Assembly: GCA_001786825.1 (NCBI GenBank)
Contig: MFTL01000011.1
Coordinates: forward strand, 1-9,400
DNA: 9,400 nucleotides
Direction: 5' to 3'
Origin: Candidatus Nomurabacteria bacterium RIFCSPHIGHO2_01_FULL_39_9
GTDB lineage: Bacteria > Patescibacteriota > Minisyncoccia > Phycocordibacterales > DATEUR01
Part shown: positions 5,896 to 9,400 of the stretch, piece after piece
How the letters are laid out: each line of letters opens with the position of its first letter
Position numbering within the stretch: position 1 is the first letter of the stretch
Program-made: the position numbers and the translations under genes
The notes under the pieces: generated by a model
Told to the model about the DNA's origin: nothing
The model's database searches: none
Seen by the model: the letters and a program-made list of their open reading frames with translations, nothing else

Positions 5896-6594
5896 ATGCA
5901 AAGAGCCACCAATATTTTTTTGTTTGTAATAATATTTAATTTCTTCTTATTTGCTAGTTTAAAAGTTTTAGCTGCCTCGGTTGATTATTGCGCCGGACTT
6001 GTGTTTACTGGCAATTTAAAATTAGGGAGCACGGGTCAAGAAGTAAGATGTCTCCAGGTAGTTTTAAATAGTGATCCGGCAACATTAATTACGAAGATCG
6101 GTGATGGTTCGCCCGGATATGAGACTGATGTATTTGGTAAATTGACGCAAGCTGCCGTGAGTCGCTTTCAAGAAAAATATTCTAATGAAATTCTAAAACC
6201 AAGTGGTTTAAAAAAAGGTGTTGGGTATGTTGGCGAGCTGACAAAAGCAAAATTAAATAAAATTCTTGATGGACTTTTGGGTAATAAAAAATTAAAAACT
6301 ACACAAACACTGAATGGTAAAGCTTCGTATTATGCCAGTTCATTACAGAATAACAGGACCGCTTCCGGCGAACGTTACGATGGTCAAAAATATACCGCCG
6401 CTCATAAGACCTTGCCATTTGGCACCAAGGTTAGGGTTGTAAATACAAATAACAATCGCTCGGTTGTTTTGAAGATTAACGATCGCGGTCCTTTTGTTAA
6501 AAATCGCTTAATCGATATTTCTAGAATAGCTGCGCGGGATATTGGCCTACTGTCTGCTGGAGTAGCAAATGTTAAGGTTTATGTGTTAAAATAA
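5896..6594 (+). CDS. Secreted PG-binding + RlpA (DPBB) domain protein
   Basis: A predicted exported cell-wall protein of 232 aa. Residues 1-27 form a signal peptide (long hydrophobic core, VLAAS cleavage region). Residues about 40-125 look like a peptidoglycan-binding type 1 domain (LKLGSTGQEVRCLQ, then VFGKLTQAAVSRFQ). Residues about 139-232 are an RlpA double-psi beta-barrel: GKASYYA, TASGERYD (155-162), TAAHKTLPFGTKVRV (167-181), INDRGPF (194-200), LIDIS. The acidic and His residues shared with lytic RlpA proteins (E159, D162, H170, D196) are present, so lytic transglycosylase activity on glycan strands is possible. C32 and C52 could form a disulfide. It starts 27 nt after tktN and stops 21 nt before tktC, in the same orientation, so it is probably co-transcribed with transketolase despite its unrelated role. 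Confidence 0.92.
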   Translation: MQRATNIFLFVIIFNFFLFASLKVLAASVDYCAGLVFTGNLKLGSTGQEVRCLQVVLNSDPATLITKIGDGSPGYETDVFGKLTQAAVSRFQEKYSNEILKPSGLKKGVGYVGELTKAKLNKILDGLLGNKKLKTTQTLNGKASYYASSLQNNRTASGERYDGQKYTAAHKTLPFGTKVRVVNTNNNRSVVLKINDRGPFVKNRLIDISRIAARDIGLLSAGVANVKVYVLK

Positions 6595-6615
6595 GAAATA
6601 ATTGATCAAAAATTT

Positions 6616-7608
6616 ATGAATTACAAACTCGTAAAAAATTATTTAGATGAAAAAAATATAAAGTGGAAGCCGATGCGCGACGGATCGGGTATCGGCATGA
6701 TGGAACTTGGCGCGGAAAAAGCGGACATGGTCGTTCTTGGCGCCGATACGATGGAATCTTCGCGCGCGCATTATTTTGCCGAAAAATATCCGGAGCGTTT
6801 TTTTCAGTTGGGTATCACCGAGCAAGCGATGATCGGTGTTGCTTCAGGACTTTCTTATTCCGGGAAAGTGCCTTTTGCAGTAACTTATGCGCCATTTCTC
6901 ATTGGCCGACCATGGGAACCAATTCGTACGACGGTTGCTTATCCAAACCGTCACGTTGTTTTTGTTTCGAGCCACGCTGGCATTTCCACTGGCCAAGACG
7001 GCCCAACTCATCAAATGACCGAAGATATTTCGATCACGCGCTGTCTGCCGAATTTTACGGTGATCTGTCCGGCTGATTACGAACAGTCCCGCCTTGCGGT
7101 TGCCGCCGCTTATGATTTAAAAGGCCCGGTTTATATTCGCAATGCTCGTGAAGCGACGCCAATGTTTATATCTCCTAATTCAAAATTTGAAGTGGGGAAG
7201 GCGGAAATTTTACGCGAAGGCAAAGATATTACGGCGCTCGGCCACGGTTTTGTTTTATACTGGCTTCTTCTTATTGCCGAGGAATTAAAAGATCAAATTG
7301 ATATTGAAGTTATAAATCTTCACACAATTAAGCCAATTGATAGAGAGGCGATCATTAAATCCGCTCAAAAAACAAAAAAAGTCTTCACAGTGGAAGATCA
7401 TAATATTGTCGGCGGCATGGGAAGTGCTGTGGCGGAAGTTCTTGCGGAAAATTATCCGGTGCCGCTTTATCGCCATGGCGTTATGGATATTTTCACAGAA
7501 TCAGGCGCGGCTCGTGATCTTTGGAAGAAATATAAGTTGGATAAAGAGGGAATTAAAGAAAAGCTCTTGGAATTTTATTCTAATAAAGATTACTTTGATT
7601 CGAAATAA
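6616..7608 (+). CDS. tktC: Transketolase, C-terminal (pyrimidine-binding) subunit
   Basis: Second half of the split transketolase, holding the Pyr and C-terminal domains. The 330-aa protein has LGADTMESSR (41-50), FFQLGITEQAMIGVASG (62-78) with E69, the Glu that activates the TPP aminopyrimidine, SSHAGISTGQDGPTHQ (118-133), a CLPNFTVICPAD stretch (143-154), a C-terminal domain with VEDHNIVGGMGSAV, and the ending MDIFTESGAARDLWKKYKLD. Together with tktN it makes a complete enzyme, and the active site forms between the subunits. The ATG at 6616 has no Shine-Dalgarno. It is the last gene of the operon: a minus-strand gene ends 3 nt beyond it, with no GC-rich terminator between them. Confidence 0.95.
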   Translation: MNYKLVKNYLDEKNIKWKPMRDGSGIGMMELGAEKADMVVLGADTMESSRAHYFAEKYPERFFQLGITEQAMIGVASGLSYSGKVPFAVTYAPFLIGRPWEPIRTTVAYPNRHVVFVSSHAGISTGQDGPTHQMTEDISITRCLPNFTVICPADYEQSRLAVAAAYDLKGPVYIRNAREATPMFISPNSKFEVGKAEILREGKDITALGHGFVLYWLLLIAEELKDQIDIEVINLHTIKPIDREAIIKSAQKTKKVFTVEDHNIVGGMGSAVAEVLAENYPVPLYRHGVMDIFTESGAARDLWKKYKLDKEGIKEKLLEFYSNKDYFDSK

Positions 7609-7611
7609 AAA

Positions 7612-8004
7612 TTAATTTTGTTTGAGTTTTGTAATTTTATTTTTAAAATCAAGCAATTTATCAAGAATTTTAGAATGGCTTTCTTTCCAGCCAGTTAAGT
7701 CTTTGTGAAGATTTGCTATTTGTTCGTTCATTTTGTTCATTTTTTCAATATCCGCATCCTTTTTAGGATCTAAACCAAGCACCTCCAATTCCTTTTCTTT
7801 AATTGTTAAACGAAATTTATCTATATTTTTCTGATCAGTTTCAACAAAAGCAAACATTTTTTCATATTTTTCTTCGATTGATTCATCTAAACCAATACTG
7901 GTCAGCGCAAACCAATTTTCATCACGGTAAATTGTAGGTGTTTTGTGCAAAATATCTTCTAATTTTTCTTGTTCTTTTGGAGATAGTTCCGGGTAGATTT
8001 TCAT
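7612..8004 (-). CDS. Hypothetical coiled-coil protein, 130 aa
   Basis: Not recognised. A charged, Lys/Glu-rich soluble protein with no Cys, no signal peptide and no membrane segment. Residues 8-20 form a short helix (SPKEQEKLEDILH), 24-40 hold an aromatic stretch (TIYRDENWFALTSIG), and 41-130 are almost wholly helical with heptad-like spacing of Leu, Ile and Met, broken near 77-83 (GLDPKKD), suggesting a two-helix antiparallel coiled coil. The start at 8004 has no ribosome binding site but a good extended -10 exactly 6 nt upstream. It is convergent with tktC at a 3-nt interval, and upstream it is separated from the pfkB unit by a terminator, so it is a single-gene unit. Confidence 0.75.
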   Translation of the reverse strand: MKIYPELSPKEQEKLEDILHKTPTIYRDENWFALTSIGLDESIEEKYEKMFAFVETDQKNIDKFRLTIKEKELEVLGLDPKKDADIEKMNKMNEQIANLHKDLTGWKESHSKILDKLLDFKNKITKLKQN

Positions 8005-8010
8005 GACTTT

Positions 8011-8019
8011 ATTTTATCA
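8011..8019 (-). promoter_or_regulatory. Extended -10 promoter giving a leaderless transcript
   Basis: Minus-strand TGA-TAAAAT (8019 down to 8011) is an extended -10 with one mismatch to TATAAT. Six nucleotides (AAAGTC) follow and then the ATG at 8004, so the predicted start is the A of the start codon. A -35 would fall within the adjacent terminator and no good match is seen there. Confidence 0.5.
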
Positions 8020-8028
8020 CGGTAAATT

Positions 8029-8054
8029 AAAAAAGCCACCCGAAGGCGGCTTTT
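8029..8054 (-). terminator. Rho-independent terminator of the pfkB unit
   Basis: AAAAGCCACC (8031-8040) pairs with GGCGGCTTTT (8045-8054) around a CGAA loop, with one A-C mismatch. On the minus strand the hairpin ends in six U (8029-8034), 15 nt after the TGA stop of the gene at 8070. On the plus strand the T run is four bases only. Confidence 0.88.
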
Positions 8055-8069
8055 GCTCAAAAAAAGGTT

Positions 8070-8573
8070 TCAGTTCTTGCTGAACCGGAAATCTTCAAAA
8101 TCTTCAGTTTCGTGGACAAATTCCGGGTCGTAGGGAAGCATTAACTGCAATTCCATGAGAACAACTCCCATTGATTTTCTTTTTTCTTCCAAATCTTTGA
8201 TTTGGCTCCGGAGATTTCGCTGTTGGAATGTTCCGATTTTTCTGAAACCGCATGCCAATTTTTTAACTTGGGCGTAAAGAAGTTCAATGCTTTGTTTTAA
8301 CCCATCAATCGCTTTTTTAATTCTGATTTGGTCAGGATTGTCTTTTTGCGTTTCATGTTGGTTGTCTCGAAACGCCATTATTCTTTCGGCTTCTCGTACT
8401 CGGAAAATTTTGCCGTCAAAAACACAGTCATAGAAGTGGTCGGTGTTTTCATCATTTTCAAGAGATAAACACCTTCTTGTATAAATTTTGAAATCGCCAA
8501 TATTAGGCGTTACTGTAAGAGCGCCTGGCTCTTTCTGCAGTTCAAGTTTTTCGTGAGTGTCGCGTCCGTCCAT
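8070..8573 (-). CDS. Hypothetical protein, 167 aa, downstream of the pfkB kinase
   Basis: Not recognised. A soluble protein with two parts. Residues 17-70 look beta-rich (ALTVTPNIGDFKIYTRR, DHFYDCVFDGKIFRVRE) with Cys at 35 and 50. Residues 80-146 are two long amphipathic helices joined near 112-116, likely a helical hairpin or coiled coil, with Cys108. The tail is acidic (HETEDFEDF). Start: ATG 3 nt after the stop of the sugar kinase, giving TAA-CCC-ATG, so the two genes are surely one transcript, although no Shine-Dalgarno is present. It uses TGA as stop, the only one in the window. A strong terminator follows. The operon position suggests, but does not prove, a link to the kinase. Confidence 0.78.
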   Translation of the reverse strand: MDGRDTHEKLELQKEPGALTVTPNIGDFKIYTRRCLSLENDENTDHFYDCVFDGKIFRVREAERIMAFRDNQHETQKDNPDQIRIKKAIDGLKQSIELLYAQVKKLACGFRKIGTFQQRNLRSQIKDLEEKRKSMGVVLMELQLMLPYDPEFVHETEDFEDFRFSKN

Positions 8574-8576
8574 GGG

Positions 8577-9400
8577 TTAAAGTTTTAAATGTTGTTTGAT
8601 TTGTTTAAGTTGATTTAATTTTAAAAGTCCTTTTTGAGCTCCCACGAATTGTACCACGGACATTGAGTTAATGCAAGCAAGTTTGAGCGCTTCTTCAATA
8701 TTTTTAGCTAAAATTGTTGCCACAGTGAAGGTTGCGGCAAAAGCGTCACCAGCGCCAGTGCGATCAACTGGAGTCTTGGGATCAGGGCACATTGGCGTGT
8801 AGTAAACTTTTTTGCCGTCATAAGCAAAGGCGCCTCTTGGCCCGTCAGTGACGACGGCAATTTTGGGTCCAAGATGAGCTACCATTTTGATTAGCTTATT
8901 AATATCTTTCTCTTTGGTTTTAAGAATTTTTTGCGCTTCTTCTTTGTTGCAGACAAATATTTCTGCTCTTTTGTAAAAATACTTTAATTTTTCATAACCG
9001 AGCCCAATTTGGTAAGAACCGGGCTGGAAAGCAAGTTTTGTATTTTTATTTATGTTTAAATAGGCTTTAATTTGGCCATAATAATTATGGACGTGCGATC
9101 CTAGCGAGCTTAAATAGACAAAAGAAGCGGGTGGGAGATTTTTGATTGACTTGTATGAAAACTTTTCATGTTTAGTAAGAATTGTTCGATCAACACCATA
9201 GCGGAGCACATAATGGTAGTTTGTTTTCTTGCCTTTTTCGATGTTTACAAAACCCGTGTCAATTTTTTCTTTCTTCAAAACAGCTAAGCAATCTTTACCA
9301 TTAGCATCATTGCCAACAGTCGTAATTAGAGCCGATTTCAAACCGAGCCGAGCGGCGCAGACGGCGGCGTTAGGGCTATTGCCAACGGCCGGTACGATAA
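8577..9400 (-). CDS. PfkB-family carbohydrate kinase (5' end outside window)
   Basis: A ribokinase/PfkB-fold sugar or nucleoside kinase using ATP. The frame runs open to the window end. The N-terminal part visible includes GNSPNAAVCAARLGLKSAL, matching the family's GGNAAN-A-ALARLG substrate-binding signature, so the first residues are missing. Further on are TTVGNDANGKD, a PGSYQIGLG segment, CNKEEAQ, VVTDGPRGA, and the signature PVDRTGAGDAFAATF with the GAGD anion hole and catalytic Asp. About 275 residues are seen of a usual 300 or so. The substrate cannot be told from sequence; ribose, fructose phosphate, adenosine and other sugars are all possible. It heads the minus-strand unit with the 167-aa gene. 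Confidence 0.93.
   Translation of the reverse strand, partial: IVPAVGNSPNAAVCAARLGLKSALITTVGNDANGKDCLAVLKKEKIDTGFVNIEKGKKTNYHYVLRYGVDRTILTKHEKFSYKSIKNLPPASFVYLSSLGSHVHNYYGQIKAYLNINKNTKLAFQPGSYQIGLGYEKLKYFYKRAEIFVCNKEEAQKILKTKEKDINKLIKMVAHLGPKIAVVTDGPRGAFAYDGKKVYYTPMCPDPKTPVDRTGAGDAFAATFTVATILAKNIEEALKLACINSMSVVQFVGAQKGLLKLNQLKQIKQHLKL

Noticed and set aside
7608..7619. AT palindrome as a terminator between tktC and the convergent gene
   Set aside because: The stem is only A-T pairs with no loop and no distinct U-tract; it is largely made by the two stop regions.
8070..8072. TGA read as Gly (SR1/Gracilibacteria code)
   Set aside because: The TGA is followed after 15 nt by a strong terminator, and no other gene needs an in-frame TGA.
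8577..9341. TTG at 9341 as the start of the PfkB kinase
   Set aside because: The frame continues upstream with conserved PfkB N-terminal sequence (GNSPNAAVCAARLG) to the window edge, so the gene is simply cut by the window.
1..9400. CRISPR array, insertion sequence, prophage or defence system
   Set aside because: No spaced direct repeats, no transposase or phage-like proteins, and no terminal inverted repeats were seen; the content is mainly housekeeping.

Overview
The window looks like a piece of a Patescibacteria (Candidate Phyla Radiation, Parcubacteria-like) chromosome. Reasons: AT-rich, tightly packed genes with gaps of a few bases or 1-nt overlaps; almost no Shine-Dalgarno sequences; a secreted protein joining a peptidoglycan-binding domain to an RlpA domain; a transketolase split into two subunit genes; RpiB and Rpe variants with non-classical active sites. 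This placement is inferred from gene style, not from a marker-gene tree. Stops are TAA or TAG, plus one TGA followed at once by a terminator, so the standard bacterial code fits and the TGA=Gly code of SR1/Gracilibacteria does not.

Layout. 1-575: an unrecognised + strand gene whose 5' end may lie outside the window, closed by a bidirectional terminator (593-624) shared with tsaD. 644-1921, minus strand: tRNA-Ser(CGA), tRNA-Val(GAC) and tsaD, with tsaD starting 6 nt after the end of tRNA-Val. 1960-2034: tRNA-Glu(TTC) on the + strand, divergent from tRNA-Ser, with overlapping candidate extended -10 promoters. 2045-2566, minus: a small polytopic membrane protein of the YdjM/DUF457 type. 2654-7608, plus: the main operon, gap - rpiB - (a tiny frameshifted reading frame) - rpe - tktN - rlpA-like - tktC. 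7612-8004, minus: a coiled-coil hypothetical gene. 8070-9400, minus: a PfkB-family sugar kinase, truncated by the window end, followed 3 nt later by a hypothetical gene and a terminator (8029-8054).

Function. The main operon covers the non-oxidative pentose phosphate pathway: ribose-5-P isomerase (RpiB), a ribulose-5-P epimerase-like protein (Rpe) and transketolase, joined to glycolysis by glyceraldehyde-3-P dehydrogenase, since transketolase releases or consumes glyceraldehyde-3-P. No transaldolase is in the window. The odd member is a secreted cell-wall protein (RlpA/DPBB plus PG-binding) lying between the two transketolase halves.

I see no CRISPR array, insertion sequence, phage gene or defence system. 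The most interesting points are local: apparent leaderless, extended -10 promoters; loss of two metal-binding histidines in Rpe; a frameshifted mini-gene; an odd repeat-like C-terminal tail on TsaD; and the cell-wall gene within the transketolase pair.
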